64,000 nucleotides of DNA from Marinobacterium_D sp050908845 (GCF_050908845.1 NZ_CP194171.1:930001-994000), one strand, 5' to 3'. Shown: positions 35,014 to 44,232, numbered from the stretch's first letter. The notes: generated from the sequence alone by a model not told the origin. Program-made: numbers and translations.

Positions 35014-35724
35014 ATGATCAAGGTGACAGGTGGACTGGGCGTAGCGCTGCTTTTGCTGTTGTCCGGTTGTGCCCGACATGAACAGCTGGAGCCTGTTCAG
35101 GTGGAAAGGTTTGGGCCCGAGGCGCTGTCCCAGGTGGATTCCCTGCTGAACCCGGGTGTCGAAAGCGGCCGCCAGGGCAGAACGGCCGCCCTGACGCGTG
35201 TGGATGAAAGTAATGAGGGTATCGACCCGATCAGTGAAGCGGTGCAGCAACTGGCCGGCCAGCTGGCAAACGGACTGGATGAAAACCGTATCCGTCGTCT
35301 GCCGATGGCGGTACTGAAGTTTCATGACCTGATGCAGCGAGACCAGGTCGGCCCGGTGGGCGAGCGACTCAGCGACAGCTTTATCTTCCAGCTGGAACAC
35401 CTGGGCTACAACCTGGTGGATTACCGCGCCGTCAGCCTGACCACCAGCACCAAGCCGGTACTTGATCCCTCGTCGCTGTCACTGCTGCGCCGGACCCACC
35501 GGATCTATTTTGTGTTGACCGGCACCTATGCGCGTCAGCCGGGCGGTCTGGTTATCAACGCCCGGGTGCTGGATACCACCACGCGCCAGGTGCTGGCCTC
35601 CGGACAGACCCACATACCCACCTCTCGTCTTGAGGGGCAGTGGCCCGGCTATGATCCGCTCAAGGCGTTGCAGTCGGGTATGATTATCGAAAATCGACAG
35701 GGGCCGGCAGGTTTAGACCGCTGA
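35014..35724 (+). CDS. flgO: Flagellar outer-membrane protein FlgO
   Basis: Lipoprotein of the outer-membrane collar of the flagellar motor. 236 aa. The signal MIKVTGGLGVALLLLLSGCAR has a lipobox Cys. The FlgO domain is recognisable by NRIRRLPMAVLKFHDL, GERLSDSFIFQLEHLGYNLVDYRAV and the C-terminal YFVLTGTYARQPGGLVINARVLDTTTRQVLASGQ. GAGGATGAAGCGCCG precedes the ATG. It is upstream of flgP with 19 bases between. Confidence 0.9.
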   Translation: MIKVTGGLGVALLLLLSGCARHEQLEPVQVERFGPEALSQVDSLLNPGVESGRQGRTAALTRVDESNEGIDPISEAVQQLAGQLANGLDENRIRRLPMAVLKFHDLMQRDQVGPVGERLSDSFIFQLEHLGYNLVDYRAVSLTTSTKPVLDPSSLSLLRRTHRIYFVLTGTYARQPGGLVINARVLDTTTRQVLASGQTHIPTSRLEGQWPGYDPLKALQSGMIIENRQGPAGLDR

Positions 35725-35743
35725 GCCGAGCAGGAAGGACGCT

Positions 35744-36211
35744 GTGAATAAACTCAAATGCGCATTGGCGCTGGCCGCTCTGGTCATGCTGGCCGGCTGT
35801 GAAACGCTAGCCCGGGGCTTTTCCGATACCGTGGATGCGATGCCGGATGCGGACAGCACGCCGCGTATCGAACAGACGGCCGAGCCGCACTGGGTCCGTG
35901 CCACCGGCTATGCGCCGATCAGTCTGCAGCCGGGGGAGACGCATCAGCAGAAAGTTCTGATGGCGATGCGGGCGTCCAAACTGCGTGCTTACCAGGAGCT
36001 GGCAGGGGTGATTCACGGGCAGTACCTGTACGGTACCACCCAGGTGGATGACCTGGTGATCAGCAACGACCGCTTCAAAACGGCCGTGGCGGGCATCGTG
36101 CGTGGCGCCCGGGTGGTCAAGAGTTACCCGGTACAGGACGATACCTACGCCACGGTGCTCGAGGTGGACCTGAGCCAGGTGCAGCGCGCCTGGATACGCG
36201 CCGCCGACTGA
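35744..36211 (+). CDS. flgP: Flagellar outer-membrane lipoprotein FlgP (LPP20 family)
   Basis: 155 aa, GTG start at 35744 preceded by CAGGAAGGACGCT. The signal peptide MNKLKCALALAALVMLAGCET has a lipobox Cys. The LPP20 domain includes HWVRATGYAPIS, QKVLMAMRASKLRAYQELAGVIHGQYLYG and ATVLEVDLSQVQRAW. FlgP and FlgO form part of the outer-membrane disk around the rod in Vibrio and Campylobacter. It is convergent with the DUF1244 gene with four bases between. Confidence 0.9.
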   Translation: MNKLKCALALAALVMLAGCETLARGFSDTVDAMPDADSTPRIEQTAEPHWVRATGYAPISLQPGETHQQKVLMAMRASKLRAYQELAGVIHGQYLYGTTQVDDLVISNDRFKTAVAGIVRGARVVKSYPVQDDTYATVLEVDLSQVQRAWIRAAD

Positions 36212-36215
36212 CTGT

Positions 36216-36509
36216 TTATTTCTGCTGGCTTTGCTCGAAGGCGGCCAGCTGCTCTGCGCTCGCCTCTTTCTGATACTTCTTCTTCCAGTCGCTGTACGGT
36301 TCGCCGTAAACCAGCTCGCGGGCCTGTTCGTAATCCACGGACTCGCCGCGCTCCTGTGCGGCGGCTGAATACCACTTCGACAGGCAGTTGCGGCAGAATC
36401 CTGCCAGGTTCATCAGGTCGATGTTCTGCACATCCTTGCGCTCATTCAGGTGCTCCAGCAGGCGGCGGAACACGGCGGCTTCGATGTCGGTCTGTGTCTG
36501 TTTATCCAT
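36216..36509 (-). CDS. DUF1244 family protein
   Basis: 97 aa, helical, soluble, function unknown. The central LAGFCRNCLSKWYSAAAQERG with a Cys-x-x-Cys pair and YGEPYSDWKKKYQ is typical of DUF1244. It lies downstream of glnD on the minus strand, 36 bases away, and could belong to the map-glnD unit. Confidence 0.88.
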   Translation of the reverse strand: MDKQTQTDIEAAVFRRLLEHLNERKDVQNIDLMNLAGFCRNCLSKWYSAAAQERGESVDYEQARELVYGEPYSDWKKKYQKEASAEQLAAFEQSQQK

Positions 36510-36545
36510 GTCGTTCTCTCGTTATCAGGCGCTTTACAGGGCGGT

Positions 36546-39242
36546 TTACTGGCTGTGCTGGACGTGCTCGTCGAGCTGCTCGCAGATCGCCTTCTGCAGC
36601 GTTTCGCACAGCTGCGGGTCGCTGATCGGTTGGTCGTTGAGGTCGGTAATGAAGAAAAAGTCCTCTACGCGCTCGCCCACGTTGGCGATCTTCGCCTTGC
36701 GCAGGGTGATGCCGAACTCAACGAAGATATGGCCGATACGTGCCAGCAGTCCGGGACGGTCGGCGGTGATCACCTCCAGTACCGTCTGCTGCAGGCTGGG
36801 GTCGTTGCTGATCAGCACCCGGGTCTTGGTGGCAAACGCCTTCAGCTGTCGCGGCACCCGGCGCTGCACGATGTCGGGGTAGTCGTCCGGGTCGTCCAGC
36901 TCCTCGATCAGTCGCTGACGGATATTGTTCAGGTAGTCCGGGTTGTCTGAAAGCGGCTGGTCGTCATCGGTCAGCACGGTGTAGTTGTTCAGCGCGTAGC
37001 CGTTGTCACTGACGATAATGCGCGCGTCCTGAACGCTGAGCTGCAGCTGGTCCAGTGTTGATACCGTGGCCGCAAACAGGTTGGGAACATCCTTGGTGTA
37101 GATGAAAATCTCGGTGGCACCCTCGTGACTGCGGTAGGAGGTCTTCTCCAGGGTAACCAGAGGGATTTCCGGCGAGGGGTGCTCAAGAATCGCCTGGGTG
37201 TGGTGTGCGATCGCCTTGGGCTCTTCGCGCAGGAAGTACTCGTCGCCGAGGCTTTCCCAGAGTGTTTTGGCCGCCTGTTCCGATACCCCCATACGGGAGA
37301 GCGCCAGCAGTGCCTCGTGCTGGACCTGGGCGATGCGCTCGGTCTTGTTGACCGGGTTTTCCAGGCCGCGGCGCAGGGCGCGCTTGGTCTCCATGTAGAG
37401 TTGGCGCAGCAGGCTGGCACGCCAGCTGTTCCACAATGTGTGGTTGGTGGCGTTGATGTCGGCCACGGTGAGCACGTAGAGATAATCCAGGTGGATGCTG
37501 TCGCAGACCTGCTCGGCGAAGGTGTGGATCACCTGCGGATCCGACAGGTCGCGGCGCTGGGCGGTCATCGACATCTTCAGGTGGTTGCGCACCAGCCAGG
37601 CCACCAGCTGGGTATCCCACTGGGCGATATGGTGGCGGCGGCAGAAGGCGATAACGTCATCCGCGCCCAGCTCGGAATGATCGCCACCGCGCCCCTTGGC
37701 GATATCGTGGTACAGGCCGGCGATATACAGCAGCTCGATCTTTGGCAGGTGGTTCACCACGCGATAGGCGACCGGCAGGGTGTCGCGATGCTCGCGGTGG
37801 CGGAACTGGCGCATCATCTGAATCACTTTCAGCGTGTGGGCGTCCACGGTGTAGATGTGAAACAGGTCGTGCTGCATCTGGCCGACGATACGGCCGAACT
37901 CCGGCAGGTAGCGGCCGAGAATACCGTAGCGGTTCATCCGCTTGAGCTCGGTGGAGACGCCTTCCGGTGAACGCAGCAGCTCCATGAACAGGGAGGTGTT
38001 GCGGATATCATTACGGAAGGTATCGTCAACCAGGTGACGGTGGTTGCGGATCAGGCGGATGGTGGAGGCGCGTACTCCCTTGATGTCCGGATTGTGGGCC
38101 ATCAGGACGAACAGCTCCATCAGCGCGAACGGGTGGTATTCAAACACCTTGTCGTAGGTGACCTCCAGGTAGTCGTTGTGCACCTGGAAGCGGTTGTTGA
38201 GCGGGCGCATGTGCTGCTCTTCGTCTGCTCGCAGAATAACCTCGTCGAAGTACTGCAGCAGCATGTCGTTGAATTCCGACATCGCCTTGGCGACGCGGTA
38301 ATACTTGCTCATGAACTGCTCGACCGCGAGTGCGCCTTCGTCGTCCTTGTATTTGAAGAACTCCGCCAGGGCGCGCTGGTGGTCGAACAGCAGCCGGTCT
38401 TCGCGGCGTCCGCTGATCATGTGCAGCGCATAGCGCACGGTCCAGAGGTAGAGCTCGCCGCTGTTGAGGGCATCCAGTTCCGACTCGGTGAGGAAGCCGT
38501 GGTCAACCAGGTCCCTGATATAGGTGGCACCGAAGTGACGCTTGGCGACCCAGCCGATGGTCTGCAGATCGCGCAGACCTCCGGGCGAGTTCTTCAGGTT
38601 CGGTTCCAGGTTGTACTCGGTGTTGTTGGTCTTCTTGTGGCGCTCGACCTGCTCGGCGTACTTGGCACGGAAGAACTCCTTGTCGGTCCAGGCGCCTTCT
38701 GAGGTGACCCGTTCGTACATCTCCTCCTGCAGGCGCTCGTTACCCACCAGGGTGCGCGACTCGATCAGGTTGGTGGCGATGGTGATGTCCTTCATCGCTT
38801 CCTGGTAGCAGTCGTCAATGGTGCGTACGCTGGAACCAATCTCCAGGCCGATATCCCAGAGCAGTGTCAGAAAACCGCTGATACTGCCCTCGAAACTTTC
38901 CGCGTTGACGCCATCCGCAAGGATCAGGATATCCACGTCCGAAAACGGATGCAGCTCACCGCGGCCGTAGCCGCCCACCGCGACCAGTGCGACTTTATCG
39001 CCTTCGGGCCAGTCAAAGCGGTTCCAGGCCAGTGTCAGTATCTGGTCCAGTACCCAGGCCCGGCCGTAGATCAGGTGACGGATATCCTCGCCCTGGGTAA
39101 AGGCTGCATCCATCGTCTGACGCGATTCGCTGAGTGCCTTTTTCAGTACCTTGAAGGGCGGGTTGTCCTCGAGCTCAAGTTGCAGCGCGTCGATATCGAG
39201 ATAGCGGGCAAACTGCTCTGCAGCCTGGTTACGGGTTTTCAT
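36546..39242 (-). CDS. glnD: Bifunctional PII uridylyltransferase/uridylyl-removing enzyme GlnD
   Basis: Senses glutamine and uridylylates or deuridylylates PII, which in turn sets NtrB and GlnE activity. At 898 aa it has the nucleotidyltransferase motif GGYGRGELHPFSDVDIL (residues 90-106), an HD domain with HTLKVIQMMRQF and LYHDIAKGRGGDHS, and two C-terminal ACT domains (TEIFIYTKDVPNLFAATVSTL and LEVITADRPGLLARIGHIF). It is downstream of map by 39 bases, the usual order. It belongs functionally with glnA-ntrB-ntrC at the start of the window. Confidence 0.98.
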   Translation of the reverse strand: MKTRNQAAEQFARYLDIDALQLELEDNPPFKVLKKALSESRQTMDAAFTQGEDIRHLIYGRAWVLDQILTLAWNRFDWPEGDKVALVAVGGYGRGELHPFSDVDILILADGVNAESFEGSISGFLTLLWDIGLEIGSSVRTIDDCYQEAMKDITIATNLIESRTLVGNERLQEEMYERVTSEGAWTDKEFFRAKYAEQVERHKKTNNTEYNLEPNLKNSPGGLRDLQTIGWVAKRHFGATYIRDLVDHGFLTESELDALNSGELYLWTVRYALHMISGRREDRLLFDHQRALAEFFKYKDDEGALAVEQFMSKYYRVAKAMSEFNDMLLQYFDEVILRADEEQHMRPLNNRFQVHNDYLEVTYDKVFEYHPFALMELFVLMAHNPDIKGVRASTIRLIRNHRHLVDDTFRNDIRNTSLFMELLRSPEGVSTELKRMNRYGILGRYLPEFGRIVGQMQHDLFHIYTVDAHTLKVIQMMRQFRHREHRDTLPVAYRVVNHLPKIELLYIAGLYHDIAKGRGGDHSELGADDVIAFCRRHHIAQWDTQLVAWLVRNHLKMSMTAQRRDLSDPQVIHTFAEQVCDSIHLDYLYVLTVADINATNHTLWNSWRASLLRQLYMETKRALRRGLENPVNKTERIAQVQHEALLALSRMGVSEQAAKTLWESLGDEYFLREEPKAIAHHTQAILEHPSPEIPLVTLEKTSYRSHEGATEIFIYTKDVPNLFAATVSTLDQLQLSVQDARIIVSDNGYALNNYTVLTDDDQPLSDNPDYLNNIRQRLIEELDDPDDYPDIVQRRVPRQLKAFATKTRVLISNDPSLQQTVLEVITADRPGLLARIGHIFVEFGITLRKAKIANVGERVEDFFFITDLNDQPISDPQLCETLQKAICEQLDEHVQHSQ

Positions 39243-39281
39243 GACAGGGGTGCTCCCTTGCAGCGGGTCGGGCGGATCAGA

Positions 39282-40052
39282 TCAGAGCTTCTCTTCCGCT
39301 CTCAGGGTCAGGATCTCGTGACCATCGGCGGTGACCAGGATGGTGTGCTCGTATTGAGCAGACAGGCGTCGGTCTGCTGTCTCTACGGTCCAGCCGTCAC
39401 GCTTGTTCAGTTTAACCTGGCGCTTGCCGGCATTGATCATCGGCTCGATGGTGAAGCACATTCCCTCTTCCAGCACTTCACCGGTGCCGGCACGGCCGTA
39501 GTGCAGTACCTGCGGGTCTTCATGGAAACCGGCGCCGATGCCGTGACCGCAGTACTCGCGTACGACGGAGTAGTGGTTGCTTTCCGCGTGCTTCTGGATC
39601 ACAGCGCCGATATCGCCCAGGCGTGCGCCCGGCTTGACCAGTTCGATACCCATATTCATGCATTCCTGGGTTACCTGGCACAGACGTTTGGCATGGGGCG
39701 CTACGTCGCCGAGGAAGAACATCTTGCTGGTATCGCCGTGGTAACCATCCTTGATGACCGTGATGTCTATATTAAGAACGTCGCCCTGCTTGAGCTTCTT
39801 GTTGTTGGGAATACCGTGGCAGACAACCTGGTTTACCGAGGTACAGATCGATTTCGGGAAGCCGTGGTAGTTGAGGGGCGCCGGGATCGCTTTCTGCTCG
39901 TTGACGATGTAATCGTGGCAGATGCGGTCCAGCTCCTCGGTGGTAACGCCGGGAACGACATGCGGCTCGATCATCTCGAGGACTTCGGCGGCCAGGCGGC
40001 CAGCGACGCGCATTTTTTCGATCTCTTCCGGGGTTTTGATAGTGATGCTCAT
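39282..40052 (-). CDS. map: Type I methionine aminopeptidase
   Basis: Removes the initiator methionine from new proteins. 256 aa from the ATG at 40052 with GGAG four bases upstream; the frame is open to 40094 but conservation starts at MSITIKTPEEIEKMRVAGRLAAEVL. The metal ligands are seen in VLNIDITVIKDGYHGDTSKMF, CGHGIGAGFHEDP, FTIEPMIN and QYEHTILV. It is divergent from rpsB, the universal gammaproteobacterial order. Confidence 0.98.
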   Translation of the reverse strand: MSITIKTPEEIEKMRVAGRLAAEVLEMIEPHVVPGVTTEELDRICHDYIVNEQKAIPAPLNYHGFPKSICTSVNQVVCHGIPNNKKLKQGDVLNIDITVIKDGYHGDTSKMFFLGDVAPHAKRLCQVTQECMNMGIELVKPGARLGDIGAVIQKHAESNHYSVVREYCGHGIGAGFHEDPQVLHYGRAGTGEVLEEGMCFTIEPMINAGKRQVKLNKRDGWTVETADRRLSAQYEHTILVTADGHEILTLRAEEKL

Positions 40053-40158
40053 AAGGCTCCGCTGGTTGCTTAGGCAGGATGTCCGACAGGGCATCGCTGA
40101 TTGCTAAGGGTGGAAAAGGGGAATTGTAGCGAAAAACGACCTGACAGAGAAAGGCGAC

Positions 40159-40187
40159 TTCAAACCAATCGGGGTTTGTGGTATAAA
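40159..40187 (+). promoter_or_regulatory. Promoter of rpsB-tsf
   Basis: TTCAAA, 17 bases, TATAAA, then a G/C-rich discriminator (AGCGCTCCC) typical of stringently controlled ribosomal promoters. The start would be near 40194, about 127 bases before rpsB. Confidence 0.6.
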
Positions 40188-40199
40188 AGCGCTCCCAAA

Positions 40200-40320
40200 A
40201 TTCCGTGCCTCAGGCACATAACAAAACACACACATGTCGACACGCCGCTCCTGGGTGCTGCTAACGCGGTTGGACGGTGGGATATGTGGAGGTTTTAACC
40301 CGTTCAGAGGAAAAATCAGA
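40200..40320 (+). promoter_or_regulatory. Probable S2 autoregulatory leader of rpsB
   Basis: A leader of about 120 bases with a small hairpin GTGCC-TCA-GGCAC (40205-40217) and a distal block GGGATATGTGGAGGTTTTAACCC that resembles the conserved element upstream of enterobacterial rpsB, through which S2 represses its own operon. The assignment is from memory of that element and not a structural match. Confidence 0.45.
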
Positions 40321-41058
40321 ATGGCTAAAGTAAGCATGCGTGACCTGCTCAAGGCAGGCGTTCATTTCGGTCACCAGACCCGTTACTGGAACCCGAAGAT
40401 GTCTCAGTTCATCTTTGGCGCACGCAACAAAATCCATATCATCAACCTTGAGCACACTCTGCCGGCGCTGAACTCTGCGCTGGACGTGGTCAAGGGTATG
40501 GCTGCCAACAAGAACAAGGTTCTCTTCGTCGGTACCAAGCGCGCTGCTGCGAAGGTAGTGAAAGAAGAAGCAAGCCGTGCTGGCATGCCTTACGTCAACC
40601 ACCGCTGGCTCGGCGGTATGCTGACCAACTACAAGACTATTCGCCAGTCTATCCGTCGTCTGCGTGAGCTCGAAGCTCAGTCTCAGGATGGCACCTTCGA
40701 GAAGCTGACCAAGAAAGAGGCGCTGATGCGTACTCGCGAAATGGAAAAGCTGGAGCTGTCTATCGGCGGTATCAAGGACATGGGCGGTCTGCCTGACGCG
40801 CTGTTCGTCATCGACGTTGATCACGAGCGTATCGCTGTGAACGAAGCCAACAAACTGGGTATCCCGGTTATTGGTATCGTCGACACCAACAGCAACCCGG
40901 ACGGTATCGATCACGTTATCCCGGGTAACGACGACGCGCTGCGTGCGATCCAGATCTACGCGCAGTCTGTTGCCGATGCTTGTGTCGAAGGCGCTGGCGA
41001 AAACGCTGGAGATAAGAGCGAATTCGTTGAAGTTGAAGAGCAGAACGCAGCCGAGTAA
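40321..41058 (+). CDS. rpsB: 30S ribosomal protein S2
   Basis: 245 aa from the ATG at 40321 (MAKVSMRDLLKAGVHFGHQTRYWNPKM), preceded by AGAGGAAAAATCAG. Conserved stretches include FVGTKRAAAKVVKEEA, NHRWLGGMLTNYKTIRQS, and GIPVIGIVDTNSNPDGIDHVIPGNDDA. Heavily biased codon usage fits a highly expressed gene. Followed by a terminator that separates it partly from tsf. Confidence 0.99.
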   Translation: MAKVSMRDLLKAGVHFGHQTRYWNPKMSQFIFGARNKIHIINLEHTLPALNSALDVVKGMAANKNKVLFVGTKRAAAKVVKEEASRAGMPYVNHRWLGGMLTNYKTIRQSIRRLRELEAQSQDGTFEKLTKKEALMRTREMEKLELSIGGIKDMGGLPDALFVIDVDHERIAVNEANKLGIPVIGIVDTNSNPDGIDHVIPGNDDALRAIQIYAQSVADACVEGAGENAGDKSEFVEVEEQNAAE

Positions 41059-41099
41059 TCGGGCTGTCAAAGGCTGCTATTAAGCTTGAGCGATTCGTT

Positions 41100-41124
41100 A
41101 AGGGGAGCCTGGCTCCCCTTTTTT
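41100..41124 (+). terminator. Terminator/attenuator between rpsB and tsf
   Basis: AAGGGGAGC and GCTCCCCTT form a perfect 9-bp stem around CTG, then TTTT. It probably sets the rpsB:tsf transcript ratio by partial readthrough. Confidence 0.85.
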
Positions 41125-41165
41125 GAATTCAGATATAACGCGAATATTTTAAAGGGGTAACCGAC

Positions 41166-42026
41166 ATGGCGAACATCTCCGCAGCGATGGTTAAAGATCT
41201 GCGTGAACGTACTGGTCTGGGCATGATGGAGTGCAAAAAAGCACTGGTCGAGGCTGGTGGCGATATCGATAAGGCTATCGATGATCTGCGTAAATCATCC
41301 GGTATGAAGGCGGCCAAAAAGGCCAGCCGTGTAGCCGCTGATGGTGTTGTATCTGTCAAGGTTGCAGACGACAACAGCTACGCTGTCGTGGTTGAAGTTA
41401 ACTCCGAAACCGACTTCGTTGCCCGTGACGACAACTTCCTGGGCTTCGTGGCCAAGGTTGTCGACAAGGCTTTCGCTGACAAGCAGGAAGACGTTGCTGC
41501 CCTGATGGCTGGCGATCTGGAAGCTGCTCGTGAAGCTCTGGTGCAGAAAATCGGCGAAAACATCAGCGTGCGCCGCATCATGGTTGTCGAAGGTGCTGTT
41601 GTTGACGGTTACGTCCACAGCAACAACCGTATCGCTTCCCTAGTCGTTCTGACCGGTGGCGAAGGCGAACTGGCACGCGACGTGGCTATGCACGTTGCCG
41701 CTGTTAACCCGCGTGTTGCCAAGCCGGAAGATATGCCGCAGGACGAGCTGGATCGCGAAAAAGAGATCATCAAGGCTCAGCCGGATATGGAAGGCAAGCC
41801 GGAAGAGATCAAGGAAAAGATGGCCGGTGGCCGTCTGAAGAAGTTCCTGTCCGAGAACAGCCTGGTTGAGCAGCCGTTCGTCAAGAACCCGGATCAGACC
41901 GTTGGTCAGCTGGTCAAGGCGGCTGGTGCTGAACTGGTTTCCTTCGTACGTGTCGAAGTCGGCGAAGGTATCGAAGTCGAGCAGAAAGACTTTGCTACAG
42001 AGGTTGCTGAACAGCTGAAAGGCTAA
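41166..42026 (+). CDS. tsf: Translation elongation factor Ts
   Basis: Guanine nucleotide exchange factor of EF-Tu. 286 aa. The N-terminal UBA-like domain ISAAMVKDLRERTGLGMMECKKAL and the core with VEVNSETDFVARDDNF are diagnostic. The ATG at 41166 follows AAAGGGGTAACCGAC. Confidence 0.99.
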   Translation: MANISAAMVKDLRERTGLGMMECKKALVEAGGDIDKAIDDLRKSSGMKAAKKASRVAADGVVSVKVADDNSYAVVVEVNSETDFVARDDNFLGFVAKVVDKAFADKQEDVAALMAGDLEAAREALVQKIGENISVRRIMVVEGAVVDGYVHSNNRIASLVVLTGGEGELARDVAMHVAAVNPRVAKPEDMPQDELDREKEIIKAQPDMEGKPEEIKEKMAGGRLKKFLSENSLVEQPFVKNPDQTVGQLVKAAGAELVSFVRVEVGEGIEVEQKDFATEVAEQLKG

Positions 42027-42038
42027 TTCGGCAAAATT

Positions 42039-42063
42039 ACGGGCCGGGCGTCGCCTGGTCCGT
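42039..42063 (+). terminator. Weak hairpin between tsf and pyrH
   Basis: ACGGGCC and GGTCCGT form a 7-bp stem (one G-U) with further pairing inside the loop; a GTTGTTTT stretch follows a few bases later. Possibly a partial terminator. Confidence 0.4.
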
Positions 42064-42108
42064 ACCGTTGTTTTACACTCTGTTCCCACCCTCTTTGGAG
42101 ATTCCGCC

Positions 42109-42855
42109 ATGCCTCCTACCGATAAGCACGCAAAATATAAACGAATCCTGCTGAAACTTAGCGGCGAAGCGCTGATGGGCGATGAAAACTTCGGTATCGA
42201 TCCGAAAGTGCTCAATCGCGTCGCGCTGGAGATCGGCCAGCTGGTCGGGATTGGTGTGCAGGTCGGGATGGTTATTGGTGGCGGCAACCTGTTCCGAGGT
42301 GCAGCGCTGAATGCTGCTGGAATGGATCGGGTGACTGGCGACCATATGGGAATGCTGGCGACAGTGATGAATGCCCTGGCGATGCGTGAAGTGCTTGAGC
42401 GCTGTAATATCGCCACCCGCGTCATGTCGGCAATTCCGATGAGTGGTGTTGTCGATCATTATGATCGCCGCAACGCCATGCGCTACCTGAACCAGGGGGA
42501 TGTGGTAATCTTTGCGGCCGGTACCGGTAACCCGTTTTTTACCACCGATTCCGCTGCCTGTCTGCGCGGCATAGAGGTGGAAGCGGACGTTGTGCTCAAG
42601 GCGACCAAGGTGGATGGCGTGTTTACAGCCGATCCGATGAAGGATCCCAAGGCTGAGCGCTATACACGTCTGAGCTTCGACGAAGTATTGGAAAAACAGC
42701 TGGGCGTTATGGATATGACGGCCATCTGTCTGACGCGCGACCATAATATGCCGGTGCGCGTGTTCAATATGAATAAGCACGGTGCGCTCGTTAACCTTGT
42801 CGTGGGTGGTGACGAGGGTACCTTGATTGACTGCGGTAGTGCTGCTGGAGAATAA
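42109..42855 (+). CDS. pyrH: UMP kinase PyrH
   Basis: Phosphorylates UMP to UDP in pyrimidine synthesis; a hexamer of the amino-acid kinase fold. 248 aa. Motifs are KRILLKLSGEALMG, VGMVIGGGNLFRG, GTGNPFFTTDSAACLRG and VLKATKVDGVFTADP. It is one base from frr. Confidence 0.98.
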   Translation: MPPTDKHAKYKRILLKLSGEALMGDENFGIDPKVLNRVALEIGQLVGIGVQVGMVIGGGNLFRGAALNAAGMDRVTGDHMGMLATVMNALAMREVLERCNIATRVMSAIPMSGVVDHYDRRNAMRYLNQGDVVIFAAGTGNPFFTTDSAACLRGIEVEADVVLKATKVDGVFTADPMKDPKAERYTRLSFDEVLEKQLGVMDMTAICLTRDHNMPVRVFNMNKHGALVNLVVGGDEGTLIDCGSAAGE

Positions 42856-42856
42856 A

Positions 42857-43414
42857 ATGATCAATGAGATAGTGTCAGACGCCGACGGGCGCATGAAGAA
42901 AAGTATCGAGTCTCTGACCGAGCACTTCAAAAAGATCCGCACTGGACGTGCAACTCCGGCGATCCTGGACGCGGTTCAGGTTTCCTACTATGGCTCCATG
43001 ATGCCGATTCAGCAGGTGGCCAACGTCAGTGTTGAGGATGCCCGCACACTGATGATCACCCCCTGGGAAAAGAATATGGTGCCGGAGATCGAAAAAGCGA
43101 TCATGAAGTCCGACCTGGGCCTCAACCCGTCCACCAATGGCGGTGTGATTCGAGTTCCCATGCCTGCGCTGACCGAAGAAACCCGTAAGGGCTATATTCG
43201 CCAGGCGCGTCATGAGGCGGAAAATGCCCGTGTGGCGATCCGTAATATTCGTCGCGATGCCAACGGTGACTTCAAGGATCTGCTGAAAGAAAAAGAGATC
43301 ACCGAAGATGAGAACCGTCGCGGTGAAGATCAGATTCAGAAAATTACCGACAAGTATGTCGGTGAAGTCGATGCGCTGCTGGCGCAGAAAGAAACCGATC
43401 TAATGGAAATCTGA
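42857..43414 (+). CDS. frr: Ribosome recycling factor
   Basis: Works with EF-G to split post-termination ribosomes. Exactly 185 aa from the ATG at 42857 with GGAG at the end of pyrH as Shine-Dalgarno. Conserved motifs are HFKKIRTGRATPAILD, NPSTNGGVIRVPMPALTEETRK and DENRRGEDQIQKITDKYV. Confidence 0.99.
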   Translation: MINEIVSDADGRMKKSIESLTEHFKKIRTGRATPAILDAVQVSYYGSMMPIQQVANVSVEDARTLMITPWEKNMVPEIEKAIMKSDLGLNPSTNGGVIRVPMPALTEETRKGYIRQARHEAENARVAIRNIRRDANGDFKDLLKEKEITEDENRRGEDQIQKITDKYVGEVDALLAQKETDLMEI

Positions 43415-43420
43415 TACATC

Positions 43421-43451
43421 AAACGGGGCGGCTTGGCTGCCCCGTTTGTTT
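43421..43451 (+). terminator. Rho-independent terminator after frr
   Basis: AAACGGGGC and GCCCCGTTT form a 9-bp stem with a 9-base loop, followed by GTTTGT. It lies between frr and uppS. Confidence 0.75.
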
Positions 43452-43467
43452 GTAGAATGTTCTGTTC

Positions 43468-44232
43468 ATGGCTGCAGCGACAACTATAGACCTCCCTGAA
43501 GGGAAAAATCCCCCGCGCCATATCGCCATTATCATGGATGGCAACAACCGCTGGGCCAAGCTGCACCGCAAGGGTGTGCTGGCTGGTCATAAGGCGGGTG
43601 TGAACAGCGTGCGACGGGTTATCGAAGGCTGTATCGAAAACGGCGTTGAGGCACTGACCCTGTTTGCCTTCAGTAGCGAAAACTGGCGCAGACCGGCGCT
43701 GGAAGTGCGCGGCCTGATGGAGTTGTTCCGTATCGCTCTGGACCGCGAGGTGCCGAAGCTGGTGAAGAACAATATTCGCCTGCGCATTATCGGCGATCGC
43801 AGCCGCTTCAGTCGTGATCTGCAGAAGCGGATTGCCGAGGCAGAAGTGGAGACCCGGGGCTGTACCGGGCTGCAGCTGAATGTAGCGGCGAATTACGGTG
43901 GTCAGTGGGATATTGCCCAGGCTGCCAGGCAGGCTGCCGAGGCCTGTCTGCGCGGTGAGCTGACGCCGGAACAGATCGATGCTGAGTTTCTTGATCAACG
44001 TGTCTGCCTCTCGGACCTGCCAAAACCTGATCTGTGTATTCGTACCGGCGGGGAGCAGCGGGTAAGTAACTTCCTGATCTGGCAGTTTGCCTACACTGAA
44101 TTTTATTTCTCTCCGCTTTACTGGCCTGACTTTGGCAAGGAGCAGATCCGCGAGGCGATCCTGGATTTCTGTACCCGGGAACGGCGCTTTGGAAAAACCA
44201 GCGAGCAGTTAAAGGCCGAAAAAAATGATTAA
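43468..44232 (+). CDS. uppS: Undecaprenyl diphosphate synthase UppS (IspU)
   Basis: Cis-prenyltransferase extending farnesyl diphosphate with eight IPP units to the lipid carrier for peptidoglycan and O-antigen. 254 aa. The substrate loop HIAIIMDGNNRWAK, the FAFSSENWRRP motif and the C-terminal DLCIRTGGEQRVSNFLIWQFAYTEFYF are all intact. It requires IPP and FPP, although no MEP-pathway gene is found at the usual sites nearby. It overlaps cdsA by 8 bases. Confidence 0.98.
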   Translation: MAAATTIDLPEGKNPPRHIAIIMDGNNRWAKLHRKGVLAGHKAGVNSVRRVIEGCIENGVEALTLFAFSSENWRRPALEVRGLMELFRIALDREVPKLVKNNIRLRIIGDRSRFSRDLQKRIAEAEVETRGCTGLQLNVAANYGGQWDIAQAARQAAEACLRGELTPEQIDAEFLDQRVCLSDLPKPDLCIRTGGEQRVSNFLIWQFAYTEFYFSPLYWPDFGKEQIREAILDFCTRERRFGKTSEQLKAEKND

